This document shows positions 18,195 to 26,645 of a DNA stretch of 59,996 nt, in pieces. Source of the stretch: DAITQM01 sp036832975 (lineage in GTDB: Bacteria; Pseudomonadota; Gammaproteobacteria; Xanthomonadales; Wenzhouxiangellaceae); assembly GCA_036832975.1 (NCBI GenBank), contig DAITQM010000021.1, positions 1-59,996 on the forward strand, given 5' to 3'. Every line of letters begins with the position of its first letter. Position 1 is the first letter of the stretch. The position numbers and the translations under genes were made by a program. The notes beneath the pieces are model-generated. The model was not told where the DNA came from. It saw only the letters and a program-made list of their open reading frames with translations, and ran no database searches.

Positions 18195-19195
18195 GCAAAC
18201 TCGAAGTGCGGTGGGCGACACGCGGCGCCCCGCCGCCGCCGGGGCGGCACGTGCTGGCCCGCATTGCGTTCCATGCGGCGCCCGCCCGCGTTCCACCCCC
18301 GGTCGATGGCGTGGTGCTGCCGCTGGCCGCCCTCGATACTGGCCACGAACCAGAGGCCGGCGACGAGCTGTGGTGTGTCGGCGATCCTGTGAAACGGCAA
18401 TGCCGTGACGGGCTGTGGGTTGCCACCAGCCGCGAGTACACGTTCGGTTGCCTGCAATGCCCGCCACCCGCCGACGAGCAATACCAGACAGCGATCGCCG
18501 CCCTCTACGAACGCCTGCTCACCGAACTCGCCGGCTCGCGCCACCCCTGCCCGGTGAAAATCTGGCACTACCTGCCGGCGATCAACCGCGGCGCCGGCGA
18601 CGACGAGAACTATCGCCGCTTTTGCGCCGGCCGCGATCAGGCGCTGCGCGCCGTGGCGCCGCACCTGATGCCGCTGCCGGCGGCGACGGCGATCGGCATT
18701 CCCGGCGATGAATTACCGCTCACCGTTTACTGGTTGGCCGCCGCCCACCCCGGCGTCAATGTCGAAAATCCGCGACAAACCAGCGCCTGGCGCTATCCTC
18801 GGCAATACGGTCCGGTCAGCCCGAATTTTTCGCGCGGCACACTGCTCACCGGCGACGGTCTGTTTCTGATTTCGGGAACGGCGAGCGTCGTCGAGCACAG
18901 CTCCCGCCACCCGGACGACAGCGCGGCGCAAAGCGTTGAAATGCTCGCCAATCTGGGGGCGCTGCTCGATGCCGCGGGGATGGGCGGGCGTGCCGCGCCC
19001 GGCGGCCTCCGGATTTATCTGCGTGACCCATCGTCCTGGCCGGTCATCGCCCGCCGGTTGGCCGACAGCCCCTGGCACAACTGGCCGATCCGCCCGCTGC
19101 ACGGCGAAATCTGCCGGGCCGAACTGATGGTCGAACTGGACGGCGTGGCGTGCGACGCATCGCTCCCACCCACGCGACAGAGCGCCACCGAATGA
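18191..19195 (+). CDS. Chorismatase, FkbO/Hyg5/XanB2-like
   Basis: Protein of 334 residues resembling the chorismatase family, which cleaves chorismate to pyruvate plus a dihydroxy- or hydroxybenzoate. Recognisable features are an N-terminal half with VKIWHYLPAINRGAGDDENYRRFCAGR and IGIPGDELPLTVYWLAA, and a RidA-like C-terminal half with PRQYGPVSPNFSRGTLL, LFLISGTASVVEHSSRHPDD and LRIYLRDPSSWP. XanB2 of Xanthomonas yields 3- and 4-hydroxybenzoate for xanthomonadin and ubiquinone. Whether this protein does the same is not decided by sequence. Its ATG overlaps the ligase stop, and no UbiC-type lyase or aryl polyene genes are nearby. Confidence 0.82.
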   Translation: MSKLEVRWATRGAPPPPGRHVLARIAFHAAPARVPPPVDGVVLPLAALDTGHEPEAGDELWCVGDPVKRQCRDGLWVATSREYTFGCLQCPPPADEQYQTAIAALYERLLTELAGSRHPCPVKIWHYLPAINRGAGDDENYRRFCAGRDQALRAVAPHLMPLPAATAIGIPGDELPLTVYWLAAAHPGVNVENPRQTSAWRYPRQYGPVSPNFSRGTLLTGDGLFLISGTASVVEHSSRHPDDSAAQSVEMLANLGALLDAAGMGGRAAPGGLRIYLRDPSSWPVIARRLADSPWHNWPIRPLHGEICRAELMVELDGVACDASLPPTRQSATE

Positions 19196-19210
19196 TCCTC
19201 TATCCCCGTC

Positions 19211-19558
19211 CTACGACCCATCCACCTTGAAGCCGGCTTCCTGGAGCAGGGTCTCCTCGTCCACGTCGTCCGGCGAGATATAAAAACCATCGTCGTACTC
19301 GGGGCCGAAAAGCACTTCATCGACATCCGGATCGTCGCTCCAGATATCGGCGAGCGCCGCTTTGAGCGCCCGCTTTTCGCGCAGCGCCTCGATTCTCCGC
19401 CAGGTCGGCAGATTGCGCTGCACCGCATGCGGCGGCATATTCTGCGCAGATGAGCCGTCCCCCGCGGGCACGCGCTCGCCGGCAGGCGGCTGTGGCCCGC
19501 GTGGCGGCTTTAGACGCTCATCGAGACTCGCCATGTCGCTGACAAAGATGCCGTGCAC
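19211..19558 (-). CDS. Small acidic hypothetical protein
   Basis: Protein of about 115 residues, not confidently assigned. The N-terminal half is Pro/Gly-rich and low in complexity. The second half has a charged helix (WRRIEALREKRALKAALAD) followed by a very acidic region (DDPDVDEVLFGPEYDDGFY and SPDDVDEETLLQ). The helix pattern recalls the short WR-x-IE-x-x-x-(D/E)-x-x-x-L family of small gammaproteobacterial proteins such as DUF3545/PA3496-like ones, but this is a weak likeness. It is convergent with the chorismatase gene, 15 bases away. An inner ATG eight codons on could be the true start. Confidence 0.5.
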   Translation of the reverse strand: MHGIFVSDMASLDERLKPPRGPQPPAGERVPAGDGSSAQNMPPHAVQRNLPTWRRIEALREKRALKAALADIWSDDPDVDEVLFGPEYDDGFYISPDDVDEETLLQEAGFKVDGS

Positions 19559-19985
19559 GATCGAGGGCTTACGCAGAATCGCTGCCCGATCCGGCCGCTA
19601 CCGGAGAGCGGCCGATCGAGCGGGTCACGCCCGTTGTTTATGCTACCGCTTTACGAGTGGAATGCAATCCCCCCTTCCCCCACTGTGCTCTGTCCCCCGC
19701 TTGCGGGAAGTCATCCCCTCGTCTCCCGCTTGCGGGAAGTCATCCCCTCGTCTCCCGCTTGCGGGAAGTCATCCCCTCGTCTCCCGCTTGCGGGAAGTCA
19801 TACACTCGTCCCCCGCTTGCGGGGGAAGGTTAGGATGGGGGTGCGATCGTCGAAGTCGACTTTCCCCCTCCCCGGCCCTCCCCCGCAAGCGGGGGGGGGT
19901 GAAATAAAAGTACTTCCCCGCAAGCGGGAACCCACCTTGTCCCCGTTGACGGAAGAAGGTCGGGAAGGAGGCAGCGGATTGTCCG
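19559..19985. other. Non-coding stretch dominated by repeats
   Basis: About 430 bases lie between the small acidic protein start and the ychF stop. Up to about 19690 I see nothing recognisable. Beyond that the stretch is filled by the 29-bp array and related CCCGCTTGCGGG palindromes. Open frames across it are made of translated repeat units and are not credible genes. Confidence 0.6.
19694..19930. repeat. 29-bp tandem array of CCCGCTTGCGGG palindromes
   Basis: The core CGCTTGCGGG recurs at 19698, 19727, 19756, 19785 and 19814, exactly every 29 bases. Four units read AAGTCATCCCCTCGTCTCC between cores; the fourth is slightly changed (ATACACTCG). Inverted copies of the core (CCCCGCAAGCGGG) follow near 19881 and 19916. 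There are no unique spacers, so this is not a CRISPR. Palindromes of this type are scattered between genes in many GC-rich proteobacteria; here one has been amplified in tandem just past the ychF stop. Confidence 0.8.
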
Positions 19986-21077
19986 CTAGACATTAAACCG
20001 GAAGTGCATGATATCCGCTTCATGGACGACGTAGTCGCGGCCTTCGACGCGCAGCTTGCCGGCTTCGCGCGCTGCGGCCTCGCCGCCGAGGCGGATAAAG
20101 TCGTCATAAGCGATCACTTCGGCGCGGATGAAGCCGCGTTCGAAATCGCTGTGGATGCAGCCGGCGGCTTCCGGGGCCTTGGCGCCGCGGCGCACGGTCC
20201 AGGCTCGGACTTCTTTCGGACCGGCGGTGAAAAACGTCAGCAAATCGAGCAAGCGGTAGCCGGCGCGAATCACGCGGTCGAGTCCGGACTCGGCCAATCC
20301 CATCTCGGCCATGAACAGCGCCCGGTCGGCATCATCGAGCGCCGCCAATTCGGCTTCCAGCGCCGCCGAGATGGTCACCACCTCGGCCCCTTCGCCGGCG
20401 GCCTGGGCGGCGAGCCGAAGAACTTCGGGATCGCCGGCATCCTGCCCTTCGCCGAGGTTGGCGATATACAGCATCGGTTTTAGCGTCAACAGGTTATATT
20501 CGCGGACCATGCGCCGCGCCGCGTCGTCGAGGCCGGCGCGCCGCGCCGGAAGTCCGGCGGCCAGCGCATCGTGCACCGGCTTGAGGGCAGCCAGCCGCGC
20601 CGCGTTTTCCTTGTCGCCGCTTTTGGCCTGCCGTTCGAGGCGCGCCATCGCCCGCTCGACTTGTTCGAGATCGGCGAGCGCCAGTTCGGTATTGATCGTC
20701 GCGCTATCGTCGAGCGGCGCCACCCGACCGGCGACGTGAACGACGTTGCCGTCGGCAAAACAACGTACCACGTGGGCGATCGCCTCGACTTCGCGGATGT
20801 GGGCCAGAAACTGATTGCCGAGACCTTCGCCGCGGCTGGCGCCGGCGACCAGACCGGCGATATCGACAAACTCCATCACCGTCGGGACGATTTTGGCCGG
20901 TTTGACAAGAGCGGCGATCGCCGCCAGCCGCTCGTCGGGTACGGCCACGACGCCGACGTTCGGATCGATCGTACAGAACGGATAATTCTCAGCCGCCACC
21001 CGGCTGCGGGTCAGCGCCGAAAAAAGCGTGGACTTGCCGACATTCGGCAGGCCGACAATACCGCAGCGAAAACCCAT
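19986..21077 (-). CDS. ychF: Redox-regulated ATPase YchF (OLA1 family)
   Basis: Universally conserved P-loop protein of 363 residues that binds ribosomes and hydrolyses ATP. The G1 motif is GLPNVGKSTLFSALT at residues 8-22, and FVDIAGLVAGASRGEGLGNQFL is the G3 region diagnostic of YchF. The altered G4 region near MLYIANLGE replaces NKxD, and the C-terminal TGS domain includes GCIHSDFERGFIRAEVIAYDD. It is followed upstream by pth on the same strand, a frequent pairing. Confidence 0.96.
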   Translation of the reverse strand: MGFRCGIVGLPNVGKSTLFSALTRSRVAAENYPFCTIDPNVGVVAVPDERLAAIAALVKPAKIVPTVMEFVDIAGLVAGASRGEGLGNQFLAHIREVEAIAHVVRCFADGNVVHVAGRVAPLDDSATINTELALADLEQVERAMARLERQAKSGDKENAARLAALKPVHDALAAGLPARRAGLDDAARRMVREYNLLTLKPMLYIANLGEGQDAGDPEVLRLAAQAAGEGAEVVTISAALEAELAALDDADRALFMAEMGLAESGLDRVIRAGYRLLDLLTFFTAGPKEVRAWTVRRGAKAPEAAGCIHSDFERGFIRAEVIAYDDFIRLGGEAAAREAGKLRVEGRDYVVHEADIMHFRFNV

Positions 21078-21093
21078 GATGATCCTTACAGCA

Positions 21094-21693
21094 TCAACCG
21101 GCGGCGTCCGCTGCCGGCGTGCTGTGCAATTCGTTCATCGCCCGCGGCACGTCGCCGGCGACGATCGAGGGCAGCACGGCGAGCGCCCGGTCGAGCGCGG
21201 CGTCGATCATTTCCTGTTCTGCGGGGGCCGCCCGGCTCAGCACATACGGCGTGACCCGCGCCGCGTCACCGGGATGGCCGATGCCGATCCTGAGCCGGAG
21301 ATAAGCCTGGGATCCGAGGTGGCGATCGATATCGCGCAGGCCGTTGTGCCCCCCGTGGCCGCCGCCCTGCTTGAGCCGGGCGATGCCGGGCGGCAGATCC
21401 AGTTCGTCGTGGACGACGACGAGATCGGCCGGGGCCAGCTTGTACCAGTCGAGCAGGGCGCGGACCGCCTGGCCGCTGTGATTCATCCAGGTAGCGGGCT
21501 TGAACAGGACGACCGTCGCCGCGTCCCAGCGCTCGCGACATTCCTCGCCGTTCAATTTCGGGCGCGGTTTGAAAGTCCAGCCGCGGCGGGCGGCCAGCCG
21601 ATCGACCAACCGGAAACCGGCATTGTGCCGGGTATCGCGATACTCGGGGCCGGGATTGCCCAGGCCCACGATCGCCAGCGTCCGCGACGCCAC
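21094..21693 (-). CDS. pth: Peptidyl-tRNA hydrolase
   Basis: Cytosolic Pth of 199 residues that releases peptides from drop-off peptidyl-tRNA. The family signature is present: IVGLGNPGPEYRDTRHNAGF near the N-terminus, with the catalytic His in RHNAG. VVHDELDLPPGIARLKQGGGHGGHNGLRDI contains the second conserved box. The start is a GTG at 21693, directly before the conserved SRTLAIVGLGNPG. It lies between ychF (16 bases) and rplY (27 bases) on the same strand. Confidence 0.95.
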   Translation of the reverse strand: MASRTLAIVGLGNPGPEYRDTRHNAGFRLVDRLAARRGWTFKPRPKLNGEECRERWDAATVVLFKPATWMNHSGQAVRALLDWYKLAPADLVVVHDELDLPPGIARLKQGGGHGGHNGLRDIDRHLGSQAYLRLRIGIGHPGDAARVTPYVLSRAAPAEQEMIDAALDRALAVLPSIVAGDVPRAMNELHSTPAADAAG

Positions 21694-21720
21694 GCCGAAC
21701 TCAGCCCCGCCGGGCGGCGG

Positions 21721-22383
21721 TCACTCCTTGTCCCCGGTCTGTTTGGTCGCCGGAACTTCGGCCGGCGGCGCCTCTTCCTCGGCGGCGGGCTCGACCGCTT
21801 CGCTGACATAGGACGCGCTGGCCACCGGCACATGCGCTTCGCCGCCGTGCGCCAGCACGGCGATCTGGACGCCGGCGGGCAGTTGCAGGTCGTCCAGGTA
21901 GATGATCTGGCCGACGTCGAGCGCGCCCAGATCCACCTCGATGAATTCGGGCAGATCCTTGGGTAGGGCCTCGATGTCAATTTCGGTGAGTTGGTGCTCG
22001 ATCACGACGCCCGCTTTCTTGCCCGCCGGCGAGGTTTTCTCGTTGACGAAGTGCAAAGGCACCATCATGCGCAGCACCTCGTCGGCCAGCACGCGCTGGA
22101 AATCGACGTGCAGGATCTGCGGTTTGAGCGGGTGCGGCTGAGCGTCGCGCAGCACCACCGACTGCGTCCGGCCGTCCGGCAGCTTGAGTTCCAGGACGGA
22201 ACTGTGGAACGCCTCCTCGGCTATCCGGTGGATGAGGTAGTTGTGATCGAGCGTTAAGGCGACGGCCTCCTGGTGGCCGCCGTACAAAATGGCCGGGACC
22301 TTGCCCAGACGGCGCAGGCGGCGGCTCGCACCCTTCCCCGCACCCTCACGCAATTCGACCTCGACAACGTATTGATGTGACAT
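21721..22383 (-). CDS. rplY: 50S ribosomal protein L25/general stress protein Ctc
   Basis: Long form of L25 (Ctc/TL5), 220 residues, which binds 5S rRNA. The N-terminal L25 domain has REGAGKGASRRLRRLGKVPAILYGG. The C-terminal beta domain includes LPKDLPEFIEVDLGALDVGQ. The last 35 residues are an Ala/Pro/Glu-rich tail. The ATG at 22383 has a good ribosome-binding site (GGAG) and starts at the conserved domain; upstream frame is non-coding. It leads the rplY-pth-ychF run, with a TATAAT-like box about 120 bases upstream. Confidence 0.95.
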   Translation of the reverse strand: MSHQYVVEVELREGAGKGASRRLRRLGKVPAILYGGHQEAVALTLDHNYLIHRIAEEAFHSSVLELKLPDGRTQSVVLRDAQPHPLKPQILHVDFQRVLADEVLRMMVPLHFVNEKTSPAGKKAGVVIEHQLTEIDIEALPKDLPEFIEVDLGALDVGQIIYLDDLQLPAGVQIAVLAHGGEAHVPVASASYVSEAVEPAAEEEAPPAEVPATKQTGDKE

Positions 22384-22502
22384 GGAATGCTCCAAATTCG
22401 ATGTAGCGGCAGGCCGCCGCGACGCAAAATCGGGATCTGACGACCAGCCAAACCCGAAACGACCCCGCCGATTCGCGACCAAACCGGCCGGGACAGCCGA
22501 GT

Positions 22503-22508
22503 ATTATA
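22503..22508 (-). promoter_or_regulatory. Possible -10 box of the rplY promoter
   Basis: Read on the minus strand the sequence is GGCTATAATACTC, an exact TATAAT consensus about 120 bases before the rplY ATG, in the gap following the 5'-nucleotidase gene. No good -35 hexamer lies at 16-18 bases, so the call rests on the -10 box and its position alone. Confidence 0.35.
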
Positions 22509-22584
22509 GCCGTATTCACCCATCCCGTTCCCGTTCCTTTGTCCTTTTGCGCGGCGACACGCCCGTTGCCGCTCGCGCCTACCG

Positions 22585-23472
22585 TCAATGGCGATTCATC
22601 ACCCCGTGCGGCACGTGGGCGGTGGCGACATGGCCGCTGGCGGTGGCGCAGTGTTCGCGCTGGTCGTCGAAAAAGATATCGGCACCGAAGGCACGCAGAA
22701 ACTCGCCTTTGTCGCGGCCGCCGAGAAACAGTGCCTCATCGATCCGGATGCCCCAAGCGCGCAGCGTCAGGATCACCCGCTTGTGCGCCGGGGCCGAGCG
22801 GGCCGTGACCAGCGCCGTGCGGATCGGGTTGTCGTCAGCCGGATAGGCCGCCTGGATCCGGTGCAGTGCCTCGAGCACCGGCTTGAACGGCCCGGCGGCG
22901 AGCGGTTCGGCCGCCGCCTCGCGTTCGGCGGCAGCGAACGCCGCCAGCCCTTGCTCCTGGTAGATCCGCTCGGCGGCGTCGCTGAACAACACCGCGTCGC
23001 CGTCGAAAGCGATGCGCAATTGCCGGGGGTCGGTGTTACTGGTCGTCGAAGGCATAATGCGCGCCGCGGCGAAACCGGCTTCGAGTGCGGCCCGCACGTC
23101 GCCCTCGTTGGCCGACAGGAACAAATCAACGCCGAACGGCTGGATATAAACGTGCGGACTCTGGCCGTTGGTGAACGCCGCGCGGCTGATCTTGAGGCCG
23201 TGGTACTCGATCGAGTTGAAGATGCGCAGGCCGGTATCGGCGCTGTTGCGCGACATCAAGACCACCTCGATCGCCGGGTGATCGACAGCGTCGTCGTTCA
23301 AGGCCAAAAGCTTGCGAACCAGCGGGAAGGCAATTCCCGGGGCCAGCAGCTCGTTTTCGTGTGCGATCTGGTACTCGGCGTATTCGACCACGCCGGCGCG
23401 CTCGAACAAGGCGTGACTGTCGTCGAGATCGAACAGGGCCCGCGACGAAATACCGATCACCAGCGCTTCCAT
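22585..23472 (-). CDS. 5'-nucleotidase (cytosolic NT5C1-like)
   Basis: Protein of 295 residues that resembles the PF06189 5'-nucleotidase family, expected to dephosphorylate nucleoside monophosphates in the cytosol. Seen segments are VIGISSRALFDLDDSHALFE at the N-terminus with a DxD-like motif, LMSRNSADTGLRIFNSIEYHGL, RIAFDGDAVLFSD, TALVTARSAPAHKRVI and ALFLGGRDKGEFL near the end, matching HAD-like motifs spread along the fold. The ATG at 23472 starts at the conserved region. It is divergent from rnt. Confidence 0.85.
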   Translation of the reverse strand: MEALVIGISSRALFDLDDSHALFERAGVVEYAEYQIAHENELLAPGIAFPLVRKLLALNDDAVDHPAIEVVLMSRNSADTGLRIFNSIEYHGLKISRAAFTNGQSPHVYIQPFGVDLFLSANEGDVRAALEAGFAAARIMPSTTSNTDPRQLRIAFDGDAVLFSDAAERIYQEQGLAAFAAAEREAAAEPLAAGPFKPVLEALHRIQAAYPADDNPIRTALVTARSAPAHKRVILTLRAWGIRIDEALFLGGRDKGEFLRAFGADIFFDDQREHCATASGHVATAHVPHGVMNRH

Positions 23473-23645
23473 GGACCGGCATTGTACCGAACGATCCCCC
23501 TCCACCGCTGGCCGGGCAGCGCCCGAACCGCCGCCGCGGGGATGGGGGCAAAATCGGCCACTCGACGCACCCGGCGCCGGCAAAACTTTGCCCTCTTGTT
23601 TCGCGTAAGATGCCCACCGAGCTTGGTTTGACCTGAAGGATTTCC

Positions 23646-24287
23646 GTGTCTGCGATTTGCGAACGTTTTCGCGGCTTTCTGCCGGTCGCCGTCGATGTCG
23701 AAACCGGCGGCTTCGACGCCGAACGCCATGCGTTGCTGGAAATGGCGGTGTGCATCATCGAAATGGACGACGATGGCAGACTCCACCCCGGCGAGGTGCA
23801 GCAGTGCAACATCGAACCCTTCCCCGGGGGCGAACTCGATCCCAAATCGCTCGAATTCACCGGCATCGATCCCGGCCACCCGCTGCGCGACGCGAAAAGC
23901 GAAATCGAGGCCCTACGCCTGCTGTTCCGACCGGTGCGTCGCGCCCTGCGTCAGGAAAATTGCCAGCGCGCCGTAATGGTCGCCCATAACCCGGCGTTCG
24001 ATCTCGCCTTCGTCAACGCCGCGATTCGCCGCACCGGCTACAAGCGCAATCCGTTTCACCCGTTCAGCGCCTTCGATACCGCGACGCTGGCGGGCCTGGC
24101 TTTCGGCCAGACCGTCCTGGCCCGCGCCGTCACCGCCGCCGGCCTCGATTGGGACAGCCGCGCCGCGCATACCGCGCTTTACGACGTCGAACGCACCGCA
24201 CAGTTGTTCTGTACCATCGTCAACCGCTGGGACAACCTCGTTCGCCACGTCGAGCGCGAGCAAATCATCGGCGAGCGGCGCACCTGA
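23646..24287 (+). CDS. rnt: Ribonuclease T
   Basis: DEDDh 3'-5' exoribonuclease of 213 residues that trims tRNA CCA ends and the 3' ends of stable RNAs. Catalytic residues are visible in VAVDVETGGFDAE (D and E), VAHNPAFDLAFVN (second D), and AHTALYDVERTAQLF (His and last D). The GTG start at 23646 is preceded by AAGGA. RNase T is nearly restricted to gammaproteobacteria, which supports the host assignment. Confidence 0.95.
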   Translation: MSAICERFRGFLPVAVDVETGGFDAERHALLEMAVCIIEMDDDGRLHPGEVQQCNIEPFPGGELDPKSLEFTGIDPGHPLRDAKSEIEALRLLFRPVRRALRQENCQRAVMVAHNPAFDLAFVNAAIRRTGYKRNPFHPFSAFDTATLAGLAFGQTVLARAVTAAGLDWDSRAAHTALYDVERTAQLFCTIVNRWDNLVRHVEREQIIGERRT

Positions 24288-24317
24288 ATCGCCGAGGGCA
24301 GTAGGCGCGACGGACGA

Positions 24318-25856
24318 TCACGGCGCCCCGTGGCCGCCGCCGCCCGGCGTCATCACCGTTAACACCTGACCCGGACGCACATCGAACTCGCCGCTGCCGG
24401 GAATCTCGGTGCCGTCGAGCAGATCCCGGCCCGGCGCGCCGTCATGGCCGCCGGCCAGACCCCACGGCCCGCGCCGGCGGCGCTCGGCGATCAGCGCGAC
24501 GCGCGCCGGAGCGAGAAACTCGTATTCGCGGATCACGCCCGACCCGCCCGGTCGCGCCCCCGCGCCGCCGGAACCACGCCGCACCTGATAGCGGCGCAGG
24601 CGCAGCGGGTAATGGGTTTCGAGGATTTCGACCGGGGTGTTCAACGTGTTGGTCAGATGCGTGTGGATCGCATCGGCTCCGGGGCGGCGTGGTCCGCCGC
24701 CGGCCCCGCCGGCGATCGTTTCGTAATAACTCCAGCCGGCGCCGGCCATCGCCAGATTGTTCATCGTGCCCTGGCTCGCCGCCGCGATCCGCTCCGGCGC
24801 CGCCTGGGCGAGGGCGCGGAACAGCACATCGACGAGGCGCGTCGAGGTTTCGACGTTGCCCGCCGCGACCGCCGCCGGCGGCATGGCGTCGAGCAGCGTT
24901 CCGGGCGCCGTCTTGATCCGGACGGCGCTGAGGATTCCGGCGCTCGGCGCCTCGGCCGGTAGCAAACAGCGCACGACATAGACCACCGCCGCGGCGGTGA
25001 CGCTCAGCGGGCAGTTCAAATTGCCGGAAACCATCGGCGGACCGGCGCCGAAATCGGCGGTCAGCATGCCGCCGTCGAGCGTGACCGTCACCTCGACCGG
25101 GATGTCCACCCCCTCCTGACCGCCGTCGAGCCAGTCGCGCGCCCGGTACGTGCCGGCGGGCAAAGCCGCCAACGCCCGGGAAGTCAGAGTGGCCGAATAG
25201 TCCTGCAAAGCCACGACCTGCGCCGCAAACGCCTCGGCCCCCGTCGTCGCTATCCACTCCGCGGCGCGCCGGATGCCCACCTCACACGCCCCGCTTTGCG
25301 CCGCGATATCGCCGGCGACCAGACGCCGATCGCGCACCCGGGCGTAAAGCGGCGCCAGCACATCGGGATTCGGCCGGCCGGCGGCGACCAGCAGCGACGG
25401 TGGAATCAACACGCCTTCGTCAGCCAGCCGGGTCGCGACCCCCATCGAACCGGTCTCGCCGGCCCCGATATCGGCGAAATGGGCGCGGCAGGCGACAAAG
25501 CAGCGGACTTCGCCGTCCGCGACCAGTGGCTCGATCATCGTCACGTCGGGCAGATGCGTGCCGCCCTGGAAAGGGTCGTTGAGAATCAGCACGTCGCCAG
25601 AGTGCCATGTCCGGCCGGCGGCCAGAGAGCGCATGGCATAGGCCATGCTGCCGAGGTGCACCGGAATGTGCGTTGCCTGGGCGATCATTTCGCCGGTCGG
25701 ATCGAACAGGGCGCACGAATAATCGCGCCGGTCGCGGATATTGACCGACAGCGCGGTGCGGTGCAGCGCGGCGCCCATCTCCTCGCACAGTGCCGCGGCG
25801 CGGCTGGCGAACAGGCTGAGCCGGATCGGGTCGGGAAAGTTTCTCGCGAGGCTCAC
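24318..25856 (-). CDS. Hydantoinase B/oxoprolinase family protein
   Basis: Protein of 512 residues matching the HyuB subunit of ATP-dependent hydantoinase/5-oxoprolinase-type enzymes. Characteristic segments are NIRDRRDYSCALFDPTGEMIAQATHIPVHLG, GDVLILNDPFQGGTHLPDV, TADFGAGPPMVSGNLNCPLSV, HLTNTLNTPVEILE and the Gly-rich end LTVMTPGGGGHGAP. The GTG at 25856 fits the domain start; a longer frame overlaps the sodB promoter region. No HyuA subunit gene is adjacent, which is unusual because the two normally work together. Substrate unknown. Confidence 0.88.
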   Translation of the reverse strand: MSLARNFPDPIRLSLFASRAAALCEEMGAALHRTALSVNIRDRRDYSCALFDPTGEMIAQATHIPVHLGSMAYAMRSLAAGRTWHSGDVLILNDPFQGGTHLPDVTMIEPLVADGEVRCFVACRAHFADIGAGETGSMGVATRLADEGVLIPPSLLVAAGRPNPDVLAPLYARVRDRRLVAGDIAAQSGACEVGIRRAAEWIATTGAEAFAAQVVALQDYSATLTSRALAALPAGTYRARDWLDGGQEGVDIPVEVTVTLDGGMLTADFGAGPPMVSGNLNCPLSVTAAAVVYVVRCLLPAEAPSAGILSAVRIKTAPGTLLDAMPPAAVAAGNVETSTRLVDVLFRALAQAAPERIAAASQGTMNNLAMAGAGWSYYETIAGGAGGGPRRPGADAIHTHLTNTLNTPVEILETHYPLRLRRYQVRRGSGGAGARPGGSGVIREYEFLAPARVALIAERRRRGPWGLAGGHDGAPGRDLLDGTEIPGSGEFDVRPGQVLTVMTPGGGGHGAP

Positions 25857-25969
25857 CGGCGCCCCGCATCGGCTACAATGGCCGGGCGAGAGAACGACCA
25901 GCACAAAGCCGGACCACCACCCGCTCCGCCACAAACACCCCATGATCCGGATACGATCAGGAGCAGCCG

Positions 25970-26563
25970 ATGTCTTTGACTCTGCCCCCCTTGCCCTTCG
26001 CGCGTGACGCGCTCGAACCGCACCTGTCGGCCGAGACCATCGATTATCACTACGGCAAACACCATCAGGCCTACCTCGACAAGCTGAACGAGTTGATCGC
26101 CGGCACCGAATTCGCCGACCAACCGCTGGAAAACATCATCCGCTCGTCGAGCGGGGGCATTTTCAACAATGCGGCACAGGTCTGGAACCATTCATTCTAC
26201 TGGCAGTGCCTGGCGGTACCGGGCGGCGCCTCGCCGGGCGAACCCGAAGGCGAACTAGCGGCGGCGCTCGATGCCGCTTTCGGCTCGGTCGGCGAGTTCC
26301 GTGAACACTTCACCACCGCGGCGCTCGCCACCTTCGGCTCCGGCTGGGTGTGGCTGGTCAAAGCCGCCGATGGCAAACTGGCGGTGCGCAGCACCGCCAA
26401 CGCCGCCAACCCGCTGACCACCAGCGAGAAGCCGCTTTTGGCCTGCGATGTCTGGGAACATGCCTACTATATCGACTATCGCGACGACCGGAGGGCTTAC
26501 CTGGACGCTTTTTGGCATCTGGTAAACTGGCGTTTTGCCGGCGAGCGGCTGGCCGGCGGCTGA
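25970..26563 (+). CDS. sodB: Superoxide dismutase [Fe]
   Basis: Cytosolic Fe-SOD of 197 residues that disproportionates superoxide. Metal ligands are in ETIDYHYGKHHQAYLDKLN (first His), NNAAQVWNHSFYW (second His), and DVWEHAYYIDYRDDR (Asp and last His). The Gln in NNAAQVWNH is the outer-sphere Gln typical of Fe-type rather than Mn-type enzymes. It is divergent from the hydantoinase B gene. Confidence 0.95.
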   Translation: MSLTLPPLPFARDALEPHLSAETIDYHYGKHHQAYLDKLNELIAGTEFADQPLENIIRSSSGGIFNNAAQVWNHSFYWQCLAVPGGASPGEPEGELAAALDAAFGSVGEFREHFTTAALATFGSGWVWLVKAADGKLAVRSTANAANPLTTSEKPLLACDVWEHAYYIDYRDDRRAYLDAFWHLVNWRFAGERLAGG

Positions 26564-26645
26564 GTCCGCGGCTTTCTCCAACAATTGGGTACTGACGGCG
26601 CCATACTCATCGGCAGTTGGCATTCGTTTTCATTCGGATGTTCCC

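Noticed and set aside
19694..19930. CRISPR array
   Set aside because: Repeat period is 29 bases but there are no unique spacers; the whole unit is conserved and no cas gene is near.
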